A DNA stretch of 64,000 nt from Ancylobacter sp. Lp-2 (GTDB taxonomy: Bacteria > Pseudomonadota > Alphaproteobacteria > Rhizobiales > Xanthobacteraceae), in contig NZ_JAJALI010000004.1 in assembly GCF_020523795.1 (NCBI RefSeq), positions 1 to 64,000 of the forward strand, given 5' to 3'. Both the position numbers and the translations under genes were made by a program. The notes below the pieces were generated by a model. It was not told where the DNA came from and did not search any database. It saw only the letters and a list, made by a program, of their open reading frames with translations. Positions 46,670 through 55,540 of this stretch are shown one piece after another. Position 1 is the first letter of the stretch. Each line of letters starts with the position of its first letter.

Positions 46670-47410
46670 TCAGATCATCGCCATGCCGCCGTTCACGTGC
46701 AGCGTCTGGCCCGTGACATAGCCAGCCTCGTCGGAGGCGAGATAGACGGCGGCGGCGGCGATGTCTTCCGGGGTGCCGAGGCGCGCGGCCGGCACCGAGG
46801 AGAGAATCGCATCCTTGGTCTTGTCGTTCAGCACATCGGTCATCGGCGTGGCGATGAAGCCAGGGGCGATGCAGTTCACCGTCACCCCGCGCGCCGCCAC
46901 TTCCTTGGCCAACGCCTTGGACATGCCGATCATGCCCGCCTTGGCGGCGGCATAGTTGCCCTGGCCAGCATTGCCGGTGACGCCGACGATGGAAGTGATG
47001 CCGATGATGCGGCCGGTGCGGCGGCGCATCATGTTGCGCGCAGCAGCCCGCATCAGGCGGAACCCGGCGGTGAGGTTCACCGCGATCACCGTGTCCCATG
47101 CCTCGTCGGAGATGCGCACGAACAGGGCGTCGCGGGTGATGCCGGCATTGTTCACGAGAATGTCGAGATTGCCGCCGAAGGCCTCCTCGGCCGACGGCAC
47201 CAGCGCCTCGACCTCTTCGGTGGAGGCGAGATTGCACGGCAGCACCACGACGCGCTCGCCGAGCTCGCCAGCAAGCGCCTCCAATGCCTCGCGGCGGGTA
47301 CCGGAAATGGCAACGGTGGCGCCACGCGCATGCAGGCCCTTGGCGATGGCGCCGCCGATGCCGCCGGTGGCACCGGTGACGAGGGCGGTCTTGCCGGTCA
47401 GGTCGAACAT
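46670..47410 (-). CDS. fabG: 3-oxoacyl-ACP reductase
   Basis: A 246-residue SDR enzyme that reduces 3-oxoacyl-ACP with NADPH. The cofactor loop is LVTGATGGIGGAIA, NNAG is intact, and the catalytic Ser-Tyr-Lys lies in GITSIVGVTGNAG followed by YAAAK. The closing VTGQTLHVNGGMAMI is the FabG end. It follows fabD by 15 bp. Confidence 0.97.
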   Translation of the reverse strand: MFDLTGKTALVTGATGGIGGAIAKGLHARGATVAISGTRREALEALAGELGERVVVLPCNLASTEEVEALVPSAEEAFGGNLDILVNNAGITRDALFVRISDEAWDTVIAVNLTAGFRLMRAAARNMMRRRTGRIIGITSIVGVTGNAGQGNYAAAKAGMIGMSKALAKEVAARGVTVNCIAPGFIATPMTDVLNDKTKDAILSSVPAARLGTPEDIAAAAVYLASDEAGYVTGQTLHVNGGMAMI

Positions 47411-47425
47411 GAAAACTCCTGCTGC

Positions 47426-48376
47426 TCAGGCCGAAGCGGGGGAGGCCGTGAAGGCCGCCACGTCTTCGGCAGTGCCGACATTGGCCGAAGCCACCTGCCG
47501 GGCGATGCGCTTGGTGAGGCCGGACAGCACCTTGCCGGCGCCGACCTCGACGAGACGGGTCACGCCCTGCTCGGCCATGAAGGTGACCGATTCGCGCCAG
47601 CGCACCGTGCCGGTCACCTGGCGGACGAGAAGATCGCGGATTTCATTGGGATCCGTTACCGGCGCGGCGGTCACATTGGCGACGACCGGCACCTTCGGCG
47701 CCGCGACCGCGACGGCGGCAAGCGCCTCGCGCATCGCCTCGGCAGCGGAGGCGATCAGCCGGCAATGGAAGGGAGCCGACACCGAAAGCAGAATCGCGCG
47801 GGCCGCCCCCTCGCGCTTGGCGATCTCGACGGCACGCTCGACCGCCGCCACGTCGCCGGACACCACGACCTGCCCCGGGGCATTGTCATTGGCGATGTCG
47901 CAAACCTGCCCCTGCGCCGCCTCGCCGGCCACCGCGACCACCTTGTCATAGTCGAGGCCGAGAATCGCCGCCATGGCGCCGGTGCCCACCGGCGTCGCCG
48001 CCTGCATCGCGATGCCGCGCAGGCGCAGCAGGCGCGCCGCGTCGCCAATGGAGAACGCGCCGGCGGAGGCGAGCGCCGAATATTCGCCGAGCGAATGGCC
48101 GGCCACGAAGGCGGCATCGCGGGCAAGGTCCAGCCCGGCCTCGGCCTCCAGCACGCGGATCGCCGCGAGCGAGGTCGCCATCAGTGCCGGCTGGGCGTTG
48201 GCGGTCAGGGTCAGCGTCTCGATGGGACCGTCCCACAGCACCGCGGACAGCTTTTCGCCGAGCGCCTCGTCGACCTGCGCAAAGACGTCACGCGCGACGG
48301 CGAAGTTGTCGGCGAGCGACTTGCCCATGCCGACCACCTGGCTGCCCTGCCCGGGAAAAACGAAAGCTGTGCTCAT
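47426..48376 (-). CDS. fabD: Malonyl-CoA:ACP transacylase
   Basis: A 316-residue FabD that loads malonyl groups on ACP. The nucleophilic Ser is in VAGHSLGEYSALA, the catalytic His in LSVSAPFHCRLI, and the start FVFPGQGSQVVGMGKSL is canonical. First gene of the fab run, divergent from rpsF with about 400 bp between the starts. Confidence 0.97.
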   Translation of the reverse strand: MSTAFVFPGQGSQVVGMGKSLADNFAVARDVFAQVDEALGEKLSAVLWDGPIETLTLTANAQPALMATSLAAIRVLEAEAGLDLARDAAFVAGHSLGEYSALASAGAFSIGDAARLLRLRGIAMQAATPVGTGAMAAILGLDYDKVVAVAGEAAQGQVCDIANDNAPGQVVVSGDVAAVERAVEIAKREGAARAILLSVSAPFHCRLIASAAEAMREALAAVAVAAPKVPVVANVTAAPVTDPNEIRDLLVRQVTGTVRWRESVTFMAEQGVTRLVEVGAGKVLSGLTKRIARQVASANVGTAEDVAAFTASPASA

Positions 48377-48562
48377 GCAGATGTTGTCCGCAGGTTAACG
48401 AATGAAGCGCGGGCAGGAACACCGACCCGCCCGCGCTGTCAAGCATGGCCACGGCCGAAAGCAACCGAAAGCGGCGGGAAGACGCCGTCTGCCCACAGCC
48501 ACGCCCTCGCTCGCGGGCGCGTCGGCACCCGGAATAGGTATGCGGCATCGACGCCGGCAACC

Positions 48563-48590
48563 TTGATTTCCCGGCATTTTCGCGTATAAG
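48563..48590 (+). promoter_or_regulatory. Putative sigma-70-type promoter of the rpsF operon
   Basis: TTGATT at 48563-48568 and TATAAG at 48585-48590 are spaced by 16 bases. This is the best match to a housekeeping promoter before rpsF and would give a leader of about 180 bases. Confidence 0.5.
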
Positions 48591-48697
48591 CCCGCGCACT
48601 GTCGGTCCCGGCCGGGGGCTGAACGGACGGTCGCGCTCGTCGCGATGTCGGAATTCTACGGATTTCCGCGCGTCCCGTGTCCCCGCCTTCGAGATTG

Positions 48698-48756
48698 TTC
48701 GAGCCTTTCCTGGGCTCGAAGGGCTCGGCGTCGGGACGATAGCCGCAATAGTGCGG
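48698..48756 (+). promoter_or_regulatory. Structured rpsF leader segment
   Basis: TTCGAGCC and GGCTCGAA (48698-48705, 48713-48720) form one hairpin; a competing arm CTTCGAG at 48688-48694 could pair with CTCGAAG instead. CCGCA/TGCGG (48743-48756) follows just before the ribosome-binding site. Leaders of rpsF bind the S6:S18 complex for feedback in many bacteria; whether this one does cannot be seen. Confidence 0.3.
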
Positions 48757-48779
48757 AAACAAAAGGAAAGGCACGAGAC

Positions 48780-49250
48780 ATGGCTCTTTATGAGCATGTG
48801 TTCCTCGCGCGCCAGGACGTGACGGCGCAGCAGGTCGAGGAACTGACCGCCCGTTTCAAGGGCGTGATCGAGGCGAATGGCGGTTCGGTCTCCAAGACTG
48901 AATATTGGGGCGTGAAGACGCTCACCTATCGCGTCCGCAAGAACCGCAAGGCTCACTTCTCGCTGCTCAACATCGACGCCCCGGCTCCGGCCGTCGCCGA
49001 GATGGAGCGCCAGATGCGCATTGACGAGGACGTCCTGCGCTTCCTCACCATCCGGGTCGAGGAGCTTGAGGAAGGCCAGTCGGTCATGCTGCAGAAGCGC
49101 GATCGTGACGATCGCGGCGAGCGTGGCGACCGCGGCTTCGGTGGCGACCGCGGCTTCGGCGGCGGTGGGCGCGGCTTCGGCGGCGGCCGGGACGATCGTC
49201 CCCCGCGCCGTGACCGTGAAGAAGCCAACGCCAATGTGGAGAGTGAATGA
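48780..49250 (+). CDS. rpsF: 30S ribosomal protein bS6 with RG-rich tail
   Basis: A 156-residue S6. The folded part (residues 1-98) is ordinary: [38 protein letters not shown] and the [12 protein letters not shown] strand. After it comes a tail of about 50 residues built from GDRGFGG-type repeats ([31 protein letters not shown]) ending in an acidic segment. Rhizobial S6 proteins often have charged tails, but the RG/FGG repeats are notable. The ATG at 48780 has AAAGG at good spacing; longer frames are rejected. rpsR follows with overlapping stop/start. Confidence 0.97.
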   Translation: MALYEHVFLARQDVTAQQVEELTARFKGVIEANGGSVSKTEYWGVKTLTYRVRKNRKAHFSLLNIDAPAPAVAEMERQMRIDEDVLRFLTIRVEELEEGQSVMLQKRDRDDRGERGDRGFGGDRGFGGGGRGFGGGRDDRPPRRDREEANANVESE

Positions 49251-49513
49251 TGGCTTTCGGTAGCACTGGCGGTTCCGCCGCGGGCGGCGCCCGCCGTCCC
49301 TTCTTCCGTCGTCGCAAGACCTGCCCGTTCTCCGGCGCCAACGCCCCGAAGATCGACTATAAGGACGTACGTCTGCTGCAGCGCTACATTTCCGAGCGCG
49401 GCAAGATCGTTCCGTCCCGCATCACGGCGGTGTCCGCCAAGAAGCAGCGCGAGCTCGCGGCCGCCATCAAGCGCGCCCGTTTCCTCGGCCTGCTGCCCTT
49501 CGTGATCCGCTGA
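49250..49513 (+). CDS. rpsR: 30S ribosomal protein bS18
   Basis: An 87-residue S18, the partner of S6 on the platform of the small subunit. A glycine-rich start ([16 protein letters not shown]) is followed by the conserved [36 protein letters not shown] and the [11 protein letters not shown] end. The start overlaps the rpsF stop (TGATG); an ATG three bases upstream (49247) is the alternative. An RNA stem at 49527-49552 follows directly. Confidence 0.97.
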   Translation: MAFGSTGGSAAGGARRPFFRRRKTCPFSGANAPKIDYKDVRLLQRYISERGKIVPSRITAVSAKKQRELAAAIKRARFLGLLPFVIR

Positions 49514-49526
49514 TCGCGTGACTTTC

Positions 49527-49552
49527 GGCCTCCGGCAGCCATGCCGGGGGCC
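49527..49552 (+). terminator. Hairpin after rpsR (possible attenuator)
   Basis: GGCCTCCGGCA, loop GCCA and TGCCGGGGGCC form an 11-pair stem with one G-T wobble, without a T-tract. It lies between rpsR and the DUF2232 gene and could lower expression of the distal genes or protect the upstream mRNA. Confidence 0.5.
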
Positions 49553-49660
49553 TTCGCCTGAAATGTTTCCGACCGGCCCCCGGGATTGTCCCGCCGGCCC
49601 ACAGCTGAGGCGGACCTTTGCTCCGCTTCTAACCGCCCCAAGGAGCGGGACAGCTCGTCG

Positions 49661-50617
49661 ATGATGATGATCTGGCTCATAGCGTTCGGCGCCGGTGCGG
49701 CGTCCGCCCTGATGGTCGCCGCGGTCGCGACCGGCAGCGCCTTGGCCGTGCCGTTGTTCTATCTCGCTCCCCTCCCCGTGCTGATCGCCGGCCTCGGCTG
49801 GTCGCAGCTGGCTGCGTTGGTCGCCGCCTCCACCGCGGCCGTGCTCGCCGGCGTGTTCTTCGGGCTTGAACTGATGCTGGCCTATGTCGCCGGCGTCGGC
49901 CTGCCCGCCTATGTCATGGCCTATCTCGCGCTGATGGCGCGGCAGGAGACGCCCGACGCGGCGCTGGAGTGGTTCCCGGTCGGCCGGCTGGTGCTGGCGG
50001 CGGCCGTGCTCGGCTCCCTTGCAGTTGCCTCGCTGATCCCGCTCATCGCCGGCGATTTCGCCGATTATGAAGCGGCGCTGCGCAGCCTGTTCCAGGCCAT
50101 GCTCACCGAGCGAGCCGGGGAAGCCGGCCCGGATGCCGAGCGCCTTGCCGACCTTCTCGTCGCCGTGATGCCGCCGGCCGCGGCGGTGGTGACCATGGCG
50201 ACGCAGCTGGTCAATCTCTGGCTCGCCGCCCATGTCGCCCGGATGTCGGGTCGGCTGATGCGGCCCTGGCCGGACCTCTCCGCCATGGTGCTGCCGCGCA
50301 CCGCCGCCGTGCTGCTGGTCGGAACCTTCCTCGGCGCCGCCATCACCTCCGGCTTTGTCGGCCTGCTGGTGGAGTTGCTCGCCGCGACGCTGCTGCTGGC
50401 CTTCGGCCTGCTCGGCATGGCGGTGGTGCATGCCGTTACCCGCGGGGCGCCGGGGCGCAGCCTCGTCATCGGCACGGTGTGGCTCGCCGCCCTCGCGCTC
50501 GGCTGGCCGTTCGCCGCCCTCGCTCTGCTCGGCCTCGCCGAGACCCTGTTCGGCGTGCGCGCCCGGTTTCCCCGCAAGGGCGGCCGTGGCGGACCGCCCG
50601 CCGCCAACGACATGTGA
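49661..50617 (+). CDS. DUF2232 family membrane protein
   Basis: A 318-residue inner-membrane protein with about eight hydrophobic helices and short loops, ending in a basic tail (RFPRKGGRGGPPAAND). The DUF2232 family has this layout and this place between rpsR and rplI in many Alphaproteobacteria. Function is unknown; the family is distantly like the YybS/ECF-type membrane components. The first of three adjacent ATGs at 49661 lies 15 bases from AAGGAG, a wide spacing, so the true start may differ by a few codons. Confidence 0.85.
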   Translation: MMMIWLIAFGAGAASALMVAAVATGSALAVPLFYLAPLPVLIAGLGWSQLAALVAASTAAVLAGVFFGLELMLAYVAGVGLPAYVMAYLALMARQETPDAALEWFPVGRLVLAAAVLGSLAVASLIPLIAGDFADYEAALRSLFQAMLTERAGEAGPDAERLADLLVAVMPPAAAVVTMATQLVNLWLAAHVARMSGRLMRPWPDLSAMVLPRTAAVLLVGTFLGAAITSGFVGLLVELLAATLLLAFGLLGMAVVHAVTRGAPGRSLVIGTVWLAALALGWPFAALALLGLAETLFGVRARFPRKGGRGGPPAANDM

Positions 50618-50653
50618 ACCCCTCGAAATCGACTGCACTGAAGGAGAACCAAG

Positions 50654-51229
50654 ATGGAAGTGATTTTGCTGGAACGCGTGGCCAAGCTCGGCCAGATGGG
50701 TGAAGTGGTCCGCGTGAAGGACGGCTTCGCGCGCAACTTCCTGCTGCCGGAGGGCAAGGCCCTGCGCGCCACCAAGGACAACAAGACCCGCTTCGAGAGC
50801 ATGAAGGCGCAGCTCGAAGTCCGCAACCTCGAGCTGAAGAACGAGGCGGCCAAGGTCGGCGAGAAGCTCAGCGGCACCGAAGTGGTGCTGGTCCGCCAGG
50901 CCGGCGAGACCGGCCAGCTCTACGGTTCGGTGTCGAGCCGCGATCTCGCCGATGCGCTGACCGCCGCCGGCTTCACCGTCGCCCGCTCGCAGATCGTGCT
51001 CAACCACCCGATCAAGACCATCGGCCTCCACACCGTGCCGGTCACCCTGCACCCGGAAGTCGAAGTGACGGTCAAGGCGAACGTCGCCCGCAGCGCCGAC
51101 GAGGCTGCCCGCCAGTCGCGCGGTGAGGACCTGTCGATCGTCCGCGACGACGAGGATGAGGACGAGGAAGCCGCCGAAGTCGTCGAAGTCGCCGAATCGG
51201 CTGAGGCCGAAGAGGCCGAGCAGGCCTGA
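50654..51229 (+). CDS. rplI: 50S ribosomal protein bL9 with acidic tail
   Basis: A 191-residue L9. The N-terminal RNA-binding domain ([35 protein letters not shown]) joins a long helix and the C-terminal domain ([20 protein letters not shown]). Extra to the family core is a tail of about 35 residues that is almost all Asp, Glu, Ala and Val. GGAG stands eight bases before the ATG. A TTCG-loop terminator follows. Confidence 0.97.
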   Translation: MEVILLERVAKLGQMGEVVRVKDGFARNFLLPEGKALRATKDNKTRFESMKAQLEVRNLELKNEAAKVGEKLSGTEVVLVRQAGETGQLYGSVSSRDLADALTAAGFTVARSQIVLNHPIKTIGLHTVPVTLHPEVEVTVKANVARSADEAARQSRGEDLSIVRDDEDEDEEAAEVVEVAESAEAEEAEQA

Positions 51230-51274
51230 AGCTGACCCCGCGTAAGTAACCTTACGTTATCGGTCGAAATGCGT

Positions 51275-51303
51275 AGCCCGGTCGTTCGCGACCGGGCTTT
51301 TTT
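51275..51303 (+). terminator. Rho-independent terminator of rplI
   Basis: AGCCCGGTCG, the stable tetraloop TTCG and CGACCGGGCT give a perfect 10-pair stem followed by TTTTT. It closes the rpsF-rpsR-DUF2232-rplI unit. Confidence 0.95.
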
Positions 51304-51438
51304 ACGTTCTGAATGGAAAATCGGAGTGTTGCGAGGGTGGCAATGTTGTGATGCAATGAAAAGCATCAAATGCAGACATGCCCTGTGAATGGGCAAGCAG
51401 TCTCGGCTGCGGGACTGCTGGTATTGTGGAGCCGGCCG

Positions 51439-52698
51439 ATGGAACGGTTGCTCAGGAGCGCGCTAGCGCGCGTTGTCCGCCGTGGTTCACTTACTATCGC
51501 TTTCGCCTCCGGCGAAAAGGTTGTCTTGGGGGATGGGAGTGGGGCACCGCTCGTCCTGCGCTTCACCTCACCGGCTTGGCAGAAGCAGGTTGCACTCGAT
51601 CCGGAGCTCAAATTCGGCGAGGCCTATATGGAAGGCGGGATGGTCGTCGAACGTGGCGACATTGCCGACCTTCTAGCGCTGTTGATGTCCCAGGTCGGCC
51701 TCCAGGTGCCGAGCCTCCCGGCCAAGGCATTGATGAAGCTTCGCTTTCTTTTCCGTCACCTCGCGCAGTTCAATCCCCGCGAACGCTCCCAGGAGAACGT
51801 CGCCCATCACTACGATCTCGACGGCCGGCTCTATTCGCTGTTTCTCGACGCCGACCGGCAATATTCCTGCGCCTATTTCGAGCGCCCGGATCAGACGCTT
51901 GACGACGCCCAGCTCGCCAAGAAGCGCCATATCGCCGCCAAACTGCTGTTCAGCCAGCCAGATCTTGCCACGCTCGACATCGGTTGCGGTTGGGGCGGCA
52001 TGGGGCTCTACCTCGCCCAGAATGCCCGTGCCCGCGTTACCGGCGTCACCCTTTCGCAGGAACAGCTCGGCGTCGCCCAGTGCCGCGCCGACGAGCGCGA
52101 TCTCACCGACCGCGCCGAATTCCGGCTACAGGATTACCGCGATGTCCCCGGCCCCTTCGACCGCATCGTGTCGGTCGGCATGTTCGAACATGTCGGCATC
52201 GGCCATTACGACGAATATTTCAGCAAGATTGCCCAGCTTCTGAAGGATGACGGCGTCGCGCTGATCCACTCCATCGGCCGCTCGGAAGGGCCCGGCATCA
52301 CCAATCCGTGGATCGCCAAATACATCTTCCCCGGCGGCTACATCCCCGCCTTGTCCGAGGTGTTGCCGGCGATCGAGCGGGCGGGCCTCTTCGTCACCGA
52401 CATCGAGATCCTCCGGCTGCACTATGCGGAGACGCTGAAGGCCTGGCGCGAGCGCTTCCTCGCTCATCGCGAGGAGGTCGAGCGCATCTATGACGAGCGC
52501 TTCGTACGGATGTTCGAGTTCTACCTCGCCGCGTCGGAAATGGCGTTCCGGCATCAGGGAATGATGATCTTCCAGGTCCAGCTCGCCAAGCGCGAGGGCG
52601 TGGTGCCGATGACCCGAAACTATATCGCCGAGGCCGAGGCGACACTGAAGGCGATGGAGAAAAGGAATCGCCCGGGGTTGCGGCTGGCGGGTGAATAG
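51439..52698 (+). CDS. cfa: Cyclopropane-fatty-acyl-phospholipid synthase family methyltransferase
   Basis: A 419-residue protein of the CFAS family. After an N-terminal lipid-binding region (LKFGEAYMEGGMVVERGDI) comes the catalytic part: ENVAHHYDLDGRLYSLFLD, QYSCAYF, the SAM loop LDIGCGWGGMGLYLA, GVTLSQEQL and VGMFEHVG. It methylenates double bonds of membrane acyl chains; some paralogues have other lipid substrates. The ATG at 51439 has GGAG seven bases upstream; a longer frame from 51370 is less likely. It is a single gene between rplI and dnaB. Confidence 0.9.
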   Translation: MERLLRSALARVVRRGSLTIAFASGEKVVLGDGSGAPLVLRFTSPAWQKQVALDPELKFGEAYMEGGMVVERGDIADLLALLMSQVGLQVPSLPAKALMKLRFLFRHLAQFNPRERSQENVAHHYDLDGRLYSLFLDADRQYSCAYFERPDQTLDDAQLAKKRHIAAKLLFSQPDLATLDIGCGWGGMGLYLAQNARARVTGVTLSQEQLGVAQCRADERDLTDRAEFRLQDYRDVPGPFDRIVSVGMFEHVGIGHYDEYFSKIAQLLKDDGVALIHSIGRSEGPGITNPWIAKYIFPGGYIPALSEVLPAIERAGLFVTDIEILRLHYAETLKAWRERFLAHREEVERIYDERFVRMFEFYLAASEMAFRHQGMMIFQVQLAKREGVVPMTRNYIAEAEATLKAMEKRNRPGLRLAGE

Positions 52699-52798
52699 GC
52701 GGGGACGACGCGTCCCCGTTATCCCCGCATTTACGCCTGGGCAGGCACAGGAGCGGCGTACCCGATGCCCCCCAACGCAGTTTGAGGGCGATGTCGGG

Positions 52799-52813
52799 TT
52801 AAGGATGCGTTAA
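52799..52813. promoter_or_regulatory. CtrA-type box TTAA-N7-TTAA before dnaB
   Basis: TTAA at 52799-52802, GGATGCG, and TTAACC from 52810 match the CtrA consensus perfectly, including the CC extension. The box ends 36 bp before the dnaB ATG. Binding so close to the start would most likely repress, or set the timing of, helicase expression. Confidence 0.65.
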
Positions 52814-52849
52814 CCTTTCCCCGCTCGTTCAGCCGTACCCGGAGCCGTT

Positions 52850-54337
52850 ATGCTCGATTCCCCCGCGCGCGCCACCGCCGCGTCCGAACCGCATTACCGT
52901 ACGGCTCCTCATAATATCGAGGCGGAGCAGGCCTTGCTCGGCGCCATTCTGGTGAACAACGAGGCGTTCTATCGCGTCTCCGACTTCCTGCAGCCGCGCC
53001 ATTTTTTCGATCCGGTGCACACGGCCGTCTACGAGACCTCCAGTGCGTTGATTCGCGCCGGCAAGGTGGCAACCCCGATAACGCTGAAGACCTTCCTGCC
53101 GGCCGAGCTCGACATTGGCGGCCTCACGGCGCCGCAATATCTCGCACGCCTGGCGGCGGAAGCCACCACCATCATCAACGCCGAGGACTACGGCCGCACC
53201 ATCTACGACCTGTCCGTGCGGCGCGATCTCATCGCCATCGGCGAGGAGGTCGTGAACGAAGCCTTTGAAGCGCCAATCGATTCGACGCCGCAGCAGCAGA
53301 TCGAGGAGGCGGAGAAGCGCCTCTACGAGCTGGCCGAAACCGGGCGCTACGATGGCGGCTTCCTCCGCTTCAACGACGCGCTGAAGGAAGCCGTCGACAT
53401 GGCGAGCCGCGCCTTCCAGCGCGACGGGCATCTGTCGGGCACCGCCTCCGGCCTCGACGACCTCGACCAGATGATGGGCGGATTGCAGCCCTCCGACCTT
53501 ATCATCCTCGCCGGCCGCCCGGCGATGGGAAAGACCTCGCTCGCCACCAACATCGCCTTCAACGTCGCCGCCGCCTACCAGTCCGAGACGCTGCCGGACG
53601 GCTCCATCCGCGCGAAGGATGGCGGGGTGGTTGGCTTCTTCTCGCTGGAAATGTCGGCTGAGCAGCTGGCCACCCGTATTCTCGCCGAGCAGGCCGAGAT
53701 CGCCTCCTACAAGATCCGCCGCGGCGACATCTCCGAGCACGAGTTCGACAAGCTCGCCAGCTGCGCCCAGATGATGCAGACGATCCCGCTCTATATCGAC
53801 GACACCGGCGGCATCTCCATCGCGCAATTGCGCGCCCGCGCCCGCCGATTGAAGCGCCAGCGCGGCCTCGACTTCATGGTGGTGGACTATCTCCAGCTGC
53901 TCACCGGCTCCTCCAAGAGCTCCTCGCAGAATCGTGTGCAGGAAATCACCGAGATCACCACCGGCCTGAAGGCGCTCGCCAAAGAACTCGGCGTACCGAT
54001 CATGGCACTGTCCCAGTTGTCGCGCCAAGTTGAATCACGCGACGACAAGCGGCCTCAGCTCTCTGACCTTCGCGAATCCGGCTCGATCGAGCAGGACGCC
54101 GACGTCGTCATGTTCGTTTTCCGTGAAGAATACTATCTGAAGAGCAAGGAGCCAAAGGAAGGCACCGAGGAATGGTTCAAGTGGGACCAGGAGATGAAGG
54201 CGGCCCAGGGCGTCGCCGAGGTGATCATCGGCAAGCAGCGCCACGGCCCGACGGGCACGGTGAAGGTGGCGTTCGAGGCGCAGTTCACCCGCTTCTCGAC
54301 GCTGGCCCGCCAGGACCACCTGCCCACGCATGACTGA
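52850..54337 (+). CDS. dnaB: Replicative DNA helicase DnaB
   Basis: A 495-residue hexameric helicase. The N-terminal helical domain has APHNIEAEQALLGAILV. The RecA-like domain has Walker A ILAGRPAMGKTS (about residues 218-229), FFSLEMSAEQLATR, Walker B VVDYLQLL and the late ALSQLSRQVESRDDKRP. The C-terminus is normal for the class. It unwinds DNA at the fork. A CtrA-type box lies just upstream. alr begins 8 bp after the stop. Confidence 0.98.
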   Translation: MLDSPARATAASEPHYRTAPHNIEAEQALLGAILVNNEAFYRVSDFLQPRHFFDPVHTAVYETSSALIRAGKVATPITLKTFLPAELDIGGLTAPQYLARLAAEATTIINAEDYGRTIYDLSVRRDLIAIGEEVVNEAFEAPIDSTPQQQIEEAEKRLYELAETGRYDGGFLRFNDALKEAVDMASRAFQRDGHLSGTASGLDDLDQMMGGLQPSDLIILAGRPAMGKTSLATNIAFNVAAAYQSETLPDGSIRAKDGGVVGFFSLEMSAEQLATRILAEQAEIASYKIRRGDISEHEFDKLASCAQMMQTIPLYIDDTGGISIAQLRARARRLKRQRGLDFMVVDYLQLLTGSSKSSSQNRVQEITEITTGLKALAKELGVPIMALSQLSRQVESRDDKRPQLSDLRESGSIEQDADVVMFVFREEYYLKSKEPKEGTEEWFKWDQEMKAAQGVAEVIIGKQRHGPTGTVKVAFEAQFTRFSTLARQDHLPTHD

Positions 54338-54345
54338 GGTGCTCC

Positions 54346-55461
54346 ATGGTTGATTTTTTCCGGGCGAATGCCGAGGTGGGCGGTCGCCTGATCGTCGATC
54401 TACAAGCGATTTCAGACAATTACGCGGAAATCGCCGCGCGCGTGGCTCCCGCCGCCTGCGCCGCTGTGCTCAAAGCCGACGCCTATGGCACCGGGCTGGA
54501 GCCGGCGGCGACGGCGCTGTGGAACGCCGGCGCCCGCAGCTTTTTCGTCGCCCTGCTCGTCGAGGCGCGGCGGCTGCGCGACCTGCTGCCCCAGGCGGAG
54601 ATCTTCGTGCTCAACGGCCTCTTCGCCGGGACCGATGAGGTGTACGATGAGTACGATCTCCGGCCGGTTTTGGGCAGTCAGGACGAAATCGTCCAATGGC
54701 AGGCCTATTGCCAACGCGTCGCCCGCCCACTGCCGGCGGCGCTGCATGTGGATACCGGCATGAACCGGCTCGGCGTCTCGCCGGCGGAGGCGATCAGCCT
54801 CGCCGAGGGGCGCGACGAACTCGGCTTCCCGCTGGTGCTGGTGATGAGCCACCTCGCCTGCGCCGACGAGCCCGACCACCCGCTCACCGCCCGGCAACTG
54901 GAGGACTTCCGCGCCGTCGCGGCGCTGTTCCCCGGGGTACGGGCCTCGCTCGCCAATTCGGCGGGCGCGCTGGGCGACAGGGCGCTGCATTTCGACATGG
55001 TCCGGCCCGGCATCGCGCTCTATGGCGGGCGCTTCCGCAGCGACCGCGCCCCGCTGCGCCCGGTGGTGCGGCTCGATCTGCGGATCGCGCAGATCCGCGA
55101 GGTGCATGAGGGCGAGACCATCGGCTATGGCGCGGCGCAGACCGCGCGGCGACCCACCCGTGTCGCCATCCTCGCGGCCGGCTATGCCGACGGCATTCCA
55201 CGCCTCGCCGGCGCCTCCGACACGCAGGTCGGCGCCGAGGTGATGATCGCCGGCCGGCGCTGCCCGCTCGTCGGGCGCATCTCCATGGACCTGATGACGG
55301 TCGACATCACCGACCTGCCGGCGGATGCCGTCCGCCCCGGCGATGTCGCGACGCTGATCGGCGAGGGCATCGGCGTCGACGACCTCGCCCGGCACGCGCA
55401 AACCATCGGCTATGAGGTGCTGACCTCGCTGGGACGGCGCTTCCACCGGCGCTGGACCTGA
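54346..55461 (+). CDS. alr: Alanine racemase
   Basis: A 371-residue PLP enzyme that makes D-alanine for peptidoglycan. The PLP lysine is in AAVLKADAYGTG (about residue 45), the second catalytic base Tyr lies in the GYADGIPR region or nearby, and the barrel continues HVDTGMNRLGV, MVRPGIALYG and SMDLMTVDITDLP. It follows dnaB by 8 bp, so it is probably in the same transcript; this order is common in the class. Confidence 0.96.
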   Translation: MVDFFRANAEVGGRLIVDLQAISDNYAEIAARVAPAACAAVLKADAYGTGLEPAATALWNAGARSFFVALLVEARRLRDLLPQAEIFVLNGLFAGTDEVYDEYDLRPVLGSQDEIVQWQAYCQRVARPLPAALHVDTGMNRLGVSPAEAISLAEGRDELGFPLVLVMSHLACADEPDHPLTARQLEDFRAVAALFPGVRASLANSAGALGDRALHFDMVRPGIALYGGRFRSDRAPLRPVVRLDLRIAQIREVHEGETIGYGAAQTARRPTRVAILAAGYADGIPRLAGASDTQVGAEVMIAGRRCPLVGRISMDLMTVDITDLPADAVRPGDVATLIGEGIGVDDLARHAQTIGYEVLTSLGRRFHRRWT

Positions 55462-55540
55462 CCACCGCCCGCCTTGCGCCGGGCGGCAGGGATGAGACAT
55501 AAGGGGAACATCGTTCCTCGCCGACAGGTACCCGCCGTCC

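Larger units (their letters stand above)
48377..48779. other. Divergent promoter region fabD / rpsF
   Basis: About 400 bp with no gene. It holds a promoter for rpsF at 48563-48590 and a long leader with small stems, listed separately. The fabD promoter must lie near 48380-48540 but was not resolved. Confidence 0.5.

Noticed and set aside
48379-48395. CtrA half site before fabD
   Set aside because: Only one TTAA is present; the partner half reads TTGT, two mismatches from consensus.
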